Assembly (NCBI GenBank): GCA_023444095.1
Contig: JAEZRP010000019.1
Location: 1 to 45,826 of the forward strand
Length of the DNA: 45,826 nt
Reading direction: 5' to 3'
Origin: Bacillota bacterium
Lineage (GTDB): Bacteria > Bacillota > Clostridia > Christensenellales > Aristaeellaceae
Below, one piece after another: positions 8,185-16,590 of the stretch. How positions within the stretch are numbered: position 1 is the stretch's first letter; each line of letters starts with the position of its first letter. Below the pieces are notes generated by a model, which searched no databases, was not told the DNA's origin, and saw nothing but the letters and a program-made list of their open reading frames with translations. Position numbers and translations under genes: made by a program.

Positions 8185-8203
8185 GATGTGGTAAACTTAC
8201 CAA
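8185..8203 (+). repeat. Left terminal inverted repeat of an IS630-like remnant
   Basis: GATGTGGTAAACTTACCAA. Its inverted partner is at 10024-10041, differing by one inserted T. Together they bound a segment with an IS630-like gene fragment and a nucleotidyltransferase gene. Confidence 0.6.
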
Positions 8204-8254
8204 TTTTGTCGCGCCGTGACTACAACAAGTGCACGATTTGATGACTTATCAGCA

Positions 8255-9493
8255 TTATATCAGGCGCATTTTTTTCAGTATCTCCGTGCGCCCATGTTCG
8301 ATAGCATATGTACGAAAGAGGCCCCTACGCCCCTTGTAATCCCGTATTTTGCGTCGCGTGAACAGTAAGCAAGCTCGCAGATAGCATATCCTATTCTGCT
8401 CTAATTCTGGATAAACTTGCAGAAGTTCGTTATGCGAAGGTGCAAAATAACTCTTCGCCTGGATCAGATAGTGCCTCACTTGATATGCGAAGTAGGTAGC
8501 GCGTCCCGTCCGTCTCTTAAGCTTTATACGCGCGTTCTGCCTTTTTTCAACTTGGCGCTTTACGATCTCCCTTCCCCCCATGACGCCACCCGTTTGAATA
8601 TCCTTAAGCAGGAGCTCCGAAAGCGCATCATCCGCCATGGATACATCTTCCTGAGGGTATGAAACTGTACAAAAGTTGCTGCATATGCGTAAAATACTGC
8701 CAAAGAGCTTCTCTCCGCGGCATTGCCTCAGGATATCATGCAATCTCCTGCTGTCTATTTCTTGAGAATGCACTGCGTAGAAAACTCCAACATCGAATAT
8801 CATCTTCAGGCTTGCACCGGTGTTGACAAAATGATTCAAAAAATGCAGAAACAGGAAAATCATATGATTGGTTAGATCAAGAGTGCGAAACGTGCCCATG
8901 GGAGATGTGATTTCGGTGCCTGCATCATGTTCCAGGTGTTTTAAGTCCACATTCTGAAGCCAAACAGTCTTATCCTCACGGCTGAACAAGGCAACATGAA
9001 CCTCCAGCGTTCCGAGGTTCGGATGAACGCAAACAGAATGATGCCTACCTATTTCCCGTTTCATCATGACAAAGCGATGCTCTTCAAGAAAACGGAGCAT
9101 GGCTGATTCATATTTTTTATCGATCAGAATGTCTATATCACCTGAAATACGCGCTTCCGGCACGGCATAACAGTCGGCGATAGCAAAACCCTTCAGGATT
9201 CTGATGTTAGGAATGCCTGCTTGTTCCGCTTCCTGAAGCAGCCGAATCATGCTTTCACTGCGCACATAGTAGGATACGACGGTGGATCGCACCGTTCGTT
9301 CCACCGACGCCGCTAACATCGGCGGACACTTACCTGCGTTTTTCACCGCATACCATGCAAGCGGCAGCACTTCCTGTTCTTGAGCCAGGTCAAATATTCG
9401 TTCCCAGTCATACTCCTCTGCATAAAACACATGCCCGCCGCCAAAGACACTTTGACCAGCAAGGGCAACCAGAATAGGAAAAGCAGTAGACAT
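8255..9493 (-). CDS. Nucleotidyltransferase-family protein (NTP_transf_5 type)
   Basis: 412 residues. The mid-N-terminal segment ILKGFAIADCYAVPEARISG followed by DIDILIDKKY carries the G...DIDI metal/nucleotide motif of the uncharacterised nucleotidyltransferase family seen in many capsule and lantibiotic loci. Downstream, HHSVCVHPNLGTLEVHVALF with the EVH motif is the third acidic position. Hydrophobic helices around NHMIFLFLHFLNHFVNTG follow. Such proteins probably transfer a nucleotide or nucleotidyl-sugar group, but no substrate is known. AAGGAG lies five bases before the ATG. It sits between the inverted repeats of an IS630-like remnant, so it may have arrived by insertion. Confidence 0.75.
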   Translation of the reverse strand: MSTAFPILVALAGQSVFGGGHVFYAEEYDWERIFDLAQEQEVLPLAWYAVKNAGKCPPMLAASVERTVRSTVVSYYVRSESMIRLLQEAEQAGIPNIRILKGFAIADCYAVPEARISGDIDILIDKKYESAMLRFLEEHRFVMMKREIGRHHSVCVHPNLGTLEVHVALFSREDKTVWLQNVDLKHLEHDAGTEITSPMGTFRTLDLTNHMIFLFLHFLNHFVNTGASLKMIFDVGVFYAVHSQEIDSRRLHDILRQCRGEKLFGSILRICSNFCTVSYPQEDVSMADDALSELLLKDIQTGGVMGGREIVKRQVEKRQNARIKLKRRTGRATYFAYQVRHYLIQAKSYFAPSHNELLQVYPELEQNRICYLRACLLFTRRKIRDYKGRRGLFRTYAIEHGRTEILKKMRLI

Positions 9494-9561
9494 GGAAACT
9501 CCTTATCGTCATTTTGTCAGGGGATGTGATTGTGACCGTCCGAATAATTCACAAACGTATT

Positions 9562-10011
9562 TTAGGAAGACGTGAAAATTGTCCCTGAAGAAGAGGGCAT
9601 ACGCAACCAACGTGATACAGGATGCGCAAAGGAATGTAAGCGTTGCCGATACAAGCCACGATGGCAGCGTTCACGCCCCTCCGGTGGATCCGAACAGGCG
9701 ATGGTAACGATGTGCGCCTCCACTTTGCCATCTATCTTCCGACAGCTGTTTGCCTTTTCTTTTCGTCCCAACGCAGCTTCCAGACCGCCAGTCACAAACC
9801 GCTTCGCGATCTGGCAAATCGTATGCGGTGTCCCTCCGTATGCTTCTCGGATCCTCTGATAGGTCCAGCTTTTGTTTTCGGGGGTCTCATCCAGCTTCAG
9901 CAGAATTTGCGCGTGCATGATCCGGTACCCTTGCGTTTTCCCCTTGCGGATAAATTCTTTCAGCTCCTGACGTTCTGCTTCCGTCAGTGTTACTATGTAC
10001 TTATGGTTCAT
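9562..10011 (-). pseudogene. Truncated IS630-family transposase
   Basis: The first 110 or so residues (MNHKYIVTLTEAERQELKEF, then a winged-helix region with TICQIAKRFVTGGLEAALGR and the linker HIVTIACSDPPEGR) match the N-terminal DNA-binding half of IS630 transposases. After PPEGRE the expected RWTLRLLAD continuation and the whole DDE domain are missing; the frame runs into unrelated sequence. It is inactive. The start could also be the in-frame ATG at 10017. Confidence 0.7.
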
Positions 10012-10023
10012 TTTCATCACCCG

Positions 10024-10041
10024 TTGGTAGTTTACCACATC
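10024..10041 (-). repeat. Right terminal inverted repeat of an IS630-like remnant
   Basis: On the minus strand GATGTGGTAAACTACCAA, the inverted match of 8185-8203. It lies just upstream of the truncated transposase start, as expected for a terminal repeat. Confidence 0.6.
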
Positions 10042-10087
10042 CGGATGATCTTTTCTACTTCTATTTCCTACGTTTTTAGAATACTAG

Positions 10088-10489
10088 TTACTTCATCAAA
10101 TTTTCTTTGATCTCGCTGGAAGAGACACCGGGGGTCCGACCCAACCGGATCACTTGCTTCCCGTTTGATTCACACCATTCCACTGCGCGTATAAATCCGG
10201 CATGCTTTTGATCTCCGCCAATCGCAAAAATATCAAAATCTGCTTCTTCCACAATTTGATCCACGTCATAGTATACAATAACCTCATCGACACTCCGCAG
10301 TGCGCTTACCAGTTCGGTGCGCTGCTGTGTCGTGTAAAATATCTTCGCTTCCGGTTTATATTTTAAGATGTAGTCTCCATCCTGAATAGCAACAATCAGA
10401 TAATCCCCAAGTTTCTTTGCGTTCTCGAACAGTTTGTAGTGCCCGTAATGAAAATAGTCAAACACACCTACTGTCAATACCTTTATCAT
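10088..10489 (-). CDS. TagD-like cytidylyltransferase (CDP-glycerol or CDP-amino-alcohol synthesis)
   Basis: 133 residues, the size of TagD/GCT. The HxGH nucleotidyl-transfer signature is at H14-H17 (FDYFHYGHYKL), and the C-terminal RTPGVSSSEIKENL matches the RTxGxSTTxI motif of glycerol-3-phosphate cytidylyltransferases. It makes a CDP-activated alcohol phosphate (glycerol-3-phosphate, ethanolamine or similar) from CTP. The ATG at 10487-10489 has GGGAGGG about ten bases upstream and lies inside the 3' end of the flippase gene (32-base overlap). LicD and GDPD-like genes in the same operon suggest that the product decorates the polymer through a phosphodiester. The alcohol is not identifiable from sequence. 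Confidence 0.85.
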   Translation of the reverse strand: MIKVLTVGVFDYFHYGHYKLFENAKKLGDYLIVAIQDGDYILKYKPEAKIFYTTQQRTELVSALRSVDEVIVYYDVDQIVEEADFDIFAIGGDQKHAGFIRAVEWCESNGKQVIRLGRTPGVSSSEIKENLMK

Positions 10490-12047
10490 GTTGCGTTTTC
10501 CCTCCCGTTCCTTTGATAACTCTTCGAGCAAACGCTACAAAAGCTTTTGCATCATCACGAAACACAAACGTATACAAGGTAATCGTAATGATTGAGACGC
10601 ATACGAACACCACCGTTGCGTATGCCACCCACTGAATGTATGACTGGATATCCGGCGTGAATACATGCCTGCTAATTATGTTTGATCCAAACAGAACACC
10701 AGTGTTGATACCGAGTTTCGCAATAACGTTTTGTATTCTGTATTGAATGATGCTGTCCTTTACATACAGAGCGCTCTTTCCTATGCGGTACAGCATAGCC
10801 ACAATCGCACCGATGGCAACACCGTTGAGCCCAAACAAGCGCACAAGAATAACAGATAGTAGTATGTTAATGCACATCTCTACATAGGCGTGCTTTTGAG
10901 TCTCCTTATAGTGTCCTGCCGCAAAAACAATCATCAGATAGGGGTTCTTCATATTATGAAGCATTGCCGATATAACGATCAAGAGCCCGAACAGAGGTTG
11001 CGCATACTGCGCATCTGATATGTTATGCGTATACACCGTCACGAAAGGTACAATCAAGATTGCGGCACAGGTAAAGAGAATGCAAGCACTTACATTCATA
11101 ACCCATTCAAAAAGCGAAAACCTTTTTCGGACTTTATCGATTGGCTCTGTAACCAGCATGTTCCCGAAACTTGGCCCCATACCACTTCTCAGTGCCTCTA
11201 AGAACTTCGTTAGACCATCCGTGATTAGCGCGTATACGGCATAAATTGAAACATTCGAGTATACGGACAACACCGTTAGAATAACAACATCCCCGTTGCT
11301 GCGTACCGTTTCTGCAATCTGATGGCCAAAACCTGACCATTTGTTGGGAATTGGATCTTGCTCATAAATCGCTTTTTTATTGATTGAATAGTGTGACTTG
11401 CAATAGAAATAGGCAAAAATTGGCCTCACTGCGAAAATGATGCTGGTCGTGAGTTTAACCACCTGAATGCTACAATTCAGGCGAATGAGTACGGCGGTAG
11501 CCACAGTGTTAAGGATGATGGTCGCCGTATTGATAAGTGTGATGAGAAAGACCTTTTGATCCGCATAGATAAGAACCGTATTGGTTGCGCCTATGATGAA
11601 CTGAATAAACGTGCTGAAAGAGGTAGTAAGTGTAAGAAAAAAGATAAACTCAAAGCCAAAACCTTCGTTATTGATGGTGGGCAGGAAACAAGCAACCATC
11701 AACGTATAAGCGACAAAAATCAGAGAAACCTTTTTATAGAATTTGTTTGCCGCTACATAGATTTTGCTGATCAAAGAGGTGTCGTTATTGGATAGCGGTT
11801 TGTAAAAGGCCGCCCGTGTAACCCCGCCAATGGCTGCATCAATAAAAGTGCTTATGGCGAGTAAGCGCGTAATGGACAGAACAAGTCCATTAACCGCTGA
11901 GCCGTAATAGGAGAGAATAAGCCTTGGAAGGATGAAGGAGCATACAATCGCTACAATCTCATATAGGAAACGGGATGAAGAATTAATTAGCGCCTTTTTC
12001 CCTCTCGTCATGACATTTTTCCCGCTTCTTACGTTTATTCTAATCAT
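10458..12047 (-). CDS. Wzx-type polysaccharide flippase
   Basis: 529 residues with about 12-14 hydrophobic segments (for example ILPRLILSYYGSAVNGLVLS, FIFFLTLTTSFSTFIQFIIG, ILFTCAAILIVPFVTVYTHN). The pattern and length fit the MOP-superfamily oligosaccharide flippase (RfbX/Wzx), which moves undecaprenyl-diphosphate-linked repeat units across the membrane. The N-terminus RGKKALINSSSRFLYEIVA is the usual amphipathic lead. The start overlaps the stop of the FrhB-like gene (TGATG). An alternative in-frame ATG lies at 12009-12011; neither has a strong SD, so coupling to the upstream gene is likely. The gene is AT-rich compared with the chromosome right of 28 kb. Confidence 0.85.
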   Translation of the reverse strand: MIRINVRSGKNVMTRGKKALINSSSRFLYEIVAIVCSFILPRLILSYYGSAVNGLVLSITRLLAISTFIDAAIGGVTRAAFYKPLSNNDTSLISKIYVAANKFYKKVSLIFVAYTLMVACFLPTINNEGFGFEFIFFLTLTTSFSTFIQFIIGATNTVLIYADQKVFLITLINTATIILNTVATAVLIRLNCSIQVVKLTTSIIFAVRPIFAYFYCKSHYSINKKAIYEQDPIPNKWSGFGHQIAETVRSNGDVVILTVLSVYSNVSIYAVYALITDGLTKFLEALRSGMGPSFGNMLVTEPIDKVRKRFSLFEWVMNVSACILFTCAAILIVPFVTVYTHNISDAQYAQPLFGLLIVISAMLHNMKNPYLMIVFAAGHYKETQKHAYVEMCINILLSVILVRLFGLNGVAIGAIVAMLYRIGKSALYVKDSIIQYRIQNVIAKLGINTGVLFGSNIISRHVFTPDIQSYIQWVAYATVVFVCVSIITITLYTFVFRDDAKAFVAFARRVIKGTGGKTQHDKGIDSRCV

Positions 12048-13216
12048 CAGTGCTTTTTAAGCAAAGTAAAAATGCGTCCGTATAACCCAATCGCATTTAG
12101 AAACCTGTTCACGCCCGCATGCCTACGCACCGGTGTGTTAACTTTTAGGTTGTCTACAATGTCTTTCTTATCGAGTGCCTTAAAGAATGTCGCTCTGTTT
12201 GGGTTGGGCTTTTTGCTTCGATAAAGAACAGGGTGTCCTTTTTTGAATTCATCTCTGGGACAATCTGCGTACTCTGCCCTTTCTTGAATTGATGTCCACA
12301 TCGCTTCTCCCTTATGAGACAGGCTTAGAAACGCTGACATTCCAAGGTTTTTGCTTTTCTTTACCAGTTCATTTTGCGCTCCCCAAGCATCGGCGATTAG
12401 CATGTCGGCGTAGAATTTCCCCCAAGTAAATTTGCAGTCCACACAAGCCGTATTAGTCGTGAGACCCGAGAAGAAGGCATACGCATATGGATTCAACACC
12501 ATAGGATCGTATACTTTCTTCCCATTTGCAAATTCAGCCTCTATCGTTAGGCACAGCCAACCATTTTTCTTGCTCCGATGATTCACTCGCACCAATCGGC
12601 TTTTCTGCCCTTGCTCAAGTGCTTCTGAATATTTCTTCCAAACAAGCGGCGAAGGCGCGCCGCCGCAAACCAACGCGCACAGAAATAAGTTCTTATGATC
12701 ACCAATCAGCCCATGCAAAGCCGTGGTTTGACATGGCGTACCCGTAAACAGCACAGGCTTTTCCTTGATTAATTCTTTGATCACTTGAAAGCAATCTTGC
12801 ATATCGCTTTGAACGTATTTGCTGCCGCGCATTCTCTTTACATCATCAATATTATCGGCAACAATATGTCTTGCTACGAAATTCTCATCCCACACGCATC
12901 CGCAGACAACACCGCCATTCTGCAGTATATAATCAGCCAGCAGAAAGAATGCTCCGCCTGACGTTGCGCTGAGTTGATCCTCTCTATTCTTCACGTAAAC
13001 GTACCGATATTTCTCTTGCTCGTACCTATAGGAAGGCTGAAGCATCACAGGGCACTTTTTTTCGCACGCCCCGCATGCGATACATTTTGTTGCATCGATT
13101 TCGGCAGTATGGAATCCCTCCTCCGATAAACGGATGGTGATTGCTTTTACAGGGCACGCGGTCGCGCATGCGGAACACCCAACACAATACTTTTTGTCAA
13201 AATCCAACACGTTCAA
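12047..13216 (-). CDS. FrhB-like iron-sulfur protein (F420 hydrogenase/dehydrogenase beta-subunit family)
   Basis: 389 residues. Two ferredoxin-type 4Fe-4S motifs open the protein (C11/C14/C17/C21 and C45/C48/C51/C55), followed by the FrhB N- and C-terminal domains (YVKNREDQLSATSGGAFFLL, VLFTGTPCQTTALHGL, CKFTWGKFYADMLIADAWG). Such proteins commonly sit beside polysaccharide pyruvyl transferases in exopolysaccharide operons, as here (two bases between the genes). They presumably supply electrons for a redox step on the polymer precursor; the partner is unknown. The start is TTG at 13214-13216, with AAGGGA upstream formed by the end of the pyruvyl transferase gene. Confidence 0.85.
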   Translation of the reverse strand: MNVLDFDKKYCVGCSACATACPVKAITIRLSEEGFHTAEIDATKCIACGACEKKCPVMLQPSYRYEQEKYRYVYVKNREDQLSATSGGAFFLLADYILQNGGVVCGCVWDENFVARHIVADNIDDVKRMRGSKYVQSDMQDCFQVIKELIKEKPVLFTGTPCQTTALHGLIGDHKNLFLCALVCGGAPSPLVWKKYSEALEQGQKSRLVRVNHRSKKNGWLCLTIEAEFANGKKVYDPMVLNPYAYAFFSGLTTNTACVDCKFTWGKFYADMLIADAWGAQNELVKKSKNLGMSAFLSLSHKGEAMWTSIQERAEYADCPRDEFKKGHPVLYRSKKPNPNRATFFKALDKKDIVDNLKVNTPVRRHAGVNRFLNAIGLYGRIFTLLKKH

Positions 13217-13218
13217 AT

Positions 13219-14316
13219 CTATCCCTTCATCGCGGCGTCAAGCCACATTACTGAATCCTTGCGTAATTCGTCTAGGTTTTTACGGACCTTATCATAATCA
13301 ATAGATTCCGTCATACCCTGTATCGTGGGTTCAATCCTACTAGCTAAATCCACTTTGGTGAGCAAATTCTCAATGCGTGAGGGATTATTGAGCGGAAGTA
13401 CGGATACAAATCTCTTGCCAAAGTTAATTGAAAATGCCGTTCCGTGGAACGAATTGGTGATAACCATATCCGCTCCCTGAATCAGCCGCAAGAAGTCCGC
13501 GACCGTTGGCGTGCAAAGGACACGGTCAACGTGTAGTGCTCTTTTTTGGTGCGACTGTACGTTCCATACGGGCAATTTTAGTTTATCAACATATTGCGCA
13601 ATTTGCGGCCAGTTGGCCGAAAAGCCCTGCCCAACAAAAAATGTTAGGATATAATGATCACCGTTATCTTCCCGTTCCTCGATTTGCAACTCATCAAACC
13701 ATTCTTGCTTGGTAAGCAACAATGTCGGATCAAGCACAACTTTCACTTCTTGCTTGCACAGGGGTTGAAGCTGGTCTTTTGCAAATGTCTCCCTGACGCT
13801 AATGGCGTCATAGCGGGCGAGATAGTGGGCAAAACTCTGTTTTTGATCTTCCGGTATCACATAGGTACCCATACTGGGCGCGTAGGAGATTCGTCTGTTT
13901 GCTTTTCCAAAGTCAAGGAAGAATGCAGGGTCGATACCTCCGGTGATATTCGGGTTCCATACCTGATCGCTTCCGGTAATCATCACATCATATTCCAGTC
14001 CACTCATTTGCTTTACGTCCGTGTAGTGAGCATCGGTCAGGCGATCATATATCCTGTCAATTTTCTTTCCATCTTGATACGGATTTTTATAGCCCCCGTA
14101 AATGACCATCCTGGCAATATAGTTCGCTTGTCGCAACAAGCGTTCCTTTAGCGATGTTCCCTTTGTTTTCACCCCTCGTTGCTCGTAAGCGTTTTCGTAA
14201 TTGATTAGCTCCACCATATCCGCATAGCGTTTGCAAACTGTACAGGTCGCCAACGCTTGAAGCATTGCTCCATAACTAAATTTTGCATGATGAAAGGTAA
14301 TAACGCCAACTTTCAT
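13219..14316 (-). CDS. Polysaccharide pyruvyl transferase family protein
   Basis: 365 residues of the PS_pyruv_trans family: MKVGVITFHHAKFSYGAMLQ, then YDVMITGSDQVWNPNITGG, APSMGTY, VVLDPTLLL and GADMVITNSFHGTAFSINFG with the conserved TNSFHG motif. These enzymes add a pyruvate ketal from phosphoenolpyruvate to a sugar, giving an acidic polymer. AGGAG lies eight bases before the ATG. It is followed two bases later by the FrhB-like gene, a pairing common in gut Firmicutes and Bacteroidetes polysaccharide loci. Confidence 0.87.
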   Translation of the reverse strand: MKVGVITFHHAKFSYGAMLQALATCTVCKRYADMVELINYENAYEQRGVKTKGTSLKERLLRQANYIARMVIYGGYKNPYQDGKKIDRIYDRLTDAHYTDVKQMSGLEYDVMITGSDQVWNPNITGGIDPAFFLDFGKANRRISYAPSMGTYVIPEDQKQSFAHYLARYDAISVRETFAKDQLQPLCKQEVKVVLDPTLLLTKQEWFDELQIEEREDNGDHYILTFFVGQGFSANWPQIAQYVDKLKLPVWNVQSHQKRALHVDRVLCTPTVADFLRLIQGADMVITNSFHGTAFSINFGKRFVSVLPLNNPSRIENLLTKVDLASRIEPTIQGMTESIDYDKVRKNLDELRKDSVMWLDAAMKG

Positions 14317-14331
14317 GCCCTATTCTCCTAA

Positions 14332-15501
14332 TTACAATACTACAAGTATATCATCGTTTTCGCGAGCCTTCTTTGAAAGAATTCGGCAGAGGATCATAGG
14401 CATCCAGAACGTCGCGCAAACATATCCGTCAATAAAGGCCAGCGGAATGAAGAATAACATCAGCATGGAGACATTAAACATTTTGTTCTTCTTGTTTACT
14501 TTAAACATTTCAGATGTGATTGCAATAATAATCAGCGTGCCGATGATTCCTTGCGATGTAAGCATATCGACATAACAACTATGTGTCACCCATCGCACAT
14601 GCTGCTGTGCGTAATACGTGCCGCTGGAAATGCCGCTACCTATGAATGGGCTCCGATAAAAGCCTTCCATCGCAAATCCCCAGATTCTTAGCCTCGCATT
14701 GTCCGTATAATTTTCAAAATTTATAGTTCGAGAAAATATGCTGCTATTAACCATTACATATGTTATGACCACTGCGGCAACGACGAGGAGTAGAATGATC
14801 AACCCTTTGTTCTTCTTATTTCTATCCTTCAGAAACTTCCATACCATCAAGATACATACAAACATCATGGGCAAGAAACACGAACGAGATCCACCAAGAA
14901 AGATGGCGACAAAAATAATCCCAGCCGCCACCAATAGCTTGCTTTTCCCGGTAAATAGCCCTTTGTAAAAATAAACCCCGAAGCTCGGAAGAATGAATGA
15001 AGATAAGTAATTAATATCCTTGGTGATGCCGAAATATTGAATTGATACCCTTATATTGCTTTCGTTGAATACCCGTATACCAATCCCAAACAGATAGTTA
15101 AATATGAGTATACAGCAAATTGCTAATCCAAATCTTGCATAAAACGTTATGACTCTCTTGAAAACATCATTTGAAAATCGCGCATTTGACACAATAACGA
15201 ATGTGAATCCCGAAACCGCAAGGTTTATGAAGTTATTGAATTTTGAAACCGATAGATTAAGGTTTGTTGAAAGAAAGGCAAACAAAATCAACAATGCCAC
15301 CAATATACTATTCCACGAAAGCAACTTCTCCTTCTTAACGAAAAGGCTTGCGCCAACCAAGGCGAGTGTCGGCAATCCAACAAATGATAGTCCAGCAACA
15401 TATTGATTACCATTAATCACTGTCATGACAATCATAACATATAGGCATAGCAAAAAGAGACTCATGTTCAACGAAGTTCGGCTTATCAGTTTTTTTTGCA
15501 A
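14332..15501 (-). CDS. Wzy-type O-antigen polymerase/ligase family membrane protein
   Basis: 389 residues with about 10-12 membrane segments and one long hydrophilic loop (about 270-320) that contains NARLRIWGFAMEGFYRSPFI with GSGISSGTYY and then VRWVTHSCYVDMLTSQGIIG. This R....F....P..G.G....H....... E/D...G pattern is the Wzy_C signature. The role would be polymerising flipped repeat units outside the membrane. The start is TTG at 15499-15501 behind GAGGGAT; an alternative ATG is 12 codons in. It is strongly AT-rich. Confidence 0.85.
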   Translation of the reverse strand: MQKKLISRTSLNMSLFLLCLYVMIVMTVINGNQYVAGLSFVGLPTLALVGASLFVKKEKLLSWNSILVALLILFAFLSTNLNLSVSKFNNFINLAVSGFTFVIVSNARFSNDVFKRVITFYARFGLAICCILIFNYLFGIGIRVFNESNIRVSIQYFGITKDINYLSSFILPSFGVYFYKGLFTGKSKLLVAAGIIFVAIFLGGSRSCFLPMMFVCILMVWKFLKDRNKKNKGLIILLLVVAAVVITYVMVNSSIFSRTINFENYTDNARLRIWGFAMEGFYRSPFIGSGISSGTYYAQQHVRWVTHSCYVDMLTSQGIIGTLIIIAITSEMFKVNKKNKMFNVSMLMLFFIPLAFIDGYVCATFWMPMILCRILSKKARENDDILVVL

Positions 15502-15525
15502 CTATTTCATCCCTCTAACCTGTAT

Positions 15526-16590
15526 TTACCGATGATGCATCGCTTTCCCATTTTGAACATCATATTGCCTTTTGAGTTCTACCAATAACCCAAACAAGCC
15601 AAGACGCATAAGCAGATACTTAATTTTGCTATTCCTGTTCAGATCTGCAAACCTGATATACTGAAAGCAATCGCAATATGGTTGCTTTGAAAAAAAGGTT
15701 TTGCATTGTTTCTTTCTAGCCCGTTGATTCAACGAATTCTCGCTATTGTAAAATTTCTGACTAATACACCGCTGCATCGATTGGAATACCCTTATATAGA
15801 TAAAGGCTACAAATTCTTCACCTTTCGCATATTCATTGACGAAGCCAAAAAGCTCTTGTAGATATATATCCTGTTCCTTATCTGCATTTTCTCGATACTT
15901 ATTGACCATACTGCCTTCAGTATCTCGATAATGATAATATGCTTCCGCTACATATTCTACACAATTCGCTTTTTCTATACTATACAGGTAGAATAAACTA
16001 TCTTCACCATAAGGTATCTTTATAAATTCCAAAGATGATTTCTTTAAGAAGTCTACATTGTAGACCTTAGCGCAGGCAGATCCGATGAACAGTCCTTCAC
16101 CGTTGCTCTGCATAGGTACCCTACAAAAAGCAGTCTGCAAGAATTCGCGTTCAGCGTAGTCCGTAAACCTCCGGCCGTCTTGGAAGTATGCATCCCCAAA
16201 CACTTGCTTGTTTACATAGTTTCTATAGCCCATATAGATATAAATATCTGCCTGGGTTTCCTGCTTACCGATCCTATCCAAAAAGCTGGAAGTAAAACCC
16301 TTATCTACCCAATCGTCAGCATCCACAAACGTAACCCATTGACCTGTGCATACGCTTATTCCGGCGTTTCTTGCATCTGATAGCCCTCCATTGCTTTTGT
16401 GCACTACTTGCACCCTGGGATCTTTTCGGGCGTTCAGATCGCATATTTTACCACAATCGTCCGGCGACCCATCATCTACAAGAACCAATTCAATATTTTG
16501 ATTTTCTTGCTGTAGGATGCTGTCAATGCATTGCTGCAAATATTCATAGGGTATTTTGTAAACAGGTACTACAAAACTAATTACTGCCAT
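15526..16590 (-). CDS. Family 2 glycosyltransferase
   Basis: 354 residues. A GT-A domain in the first 230 or so residues: ISFVVPVYKIPYEYLQQCID, VLVDDGSPDD (38-44), NGGLSDARNAGI and the DXD-type metal site FVDADDW (D90/D92/D93). The C-terminal part is basic and helical. It transfers one sugar from a nucleotide sugar to the lipid-linked acceptor on the cytoplasmic face. The ATG at 16588-16590 has GGAGGAAG right upstream and overlaps the GDPD-like gene by 14 bases. It is the only conventional glycosyltransferase seen in the whole locus. Confidence 0.9.
   Translation of the reverse strand: MAVISFVVPVYKIPYEYLQQCIDSILQQENQNIELVLVDDGSPDDCGKICDLNARKDPRVQVVHKSNGGLSDARNAGISVCTGQWVTFVDADDWVDKGFTSSFLDRIGKQETQADIYIYMGYRNYVNKQVFGDAYFQDGRRFTDYAEREFLQTAFCRVPMQSNGEGLFIGSACAKVYNVDFLKKSSLEFIKIPYGEDSLFYLYSIEKANCVEYVAEAYYHYRDTEGSMVNKYRENADKEQDIYLQELFGFVNEYAKGEEFVAFIYIRVFQSMQRCISQKFYNSENSLNQRARKKQCKTFFSKQPYCDCFQYIRFADLNRNSKIKYLLMRLGLFGLLVELKRQYDVQNGKAMHHR

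Larger units (their letters stand above)
8185..10041 (-). mobile_element. IS630-like remnant bounded by inverted repeats, containing a nucleotidyltransferase gene
   Basis: Inverted repeats of 18-19 bases face each other at 8185-8203 and 10024-10041. Just inside the right repeat lies a truncated IS630-type transposase (9562-10011). The rest of the interval is the 412-codon gene at 8255-9493. The distance (about 1.86 kb) is longer than a simple IS630, so transposase sequence has been lost and other DNA lies between the ends. Confidence 0.5.
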
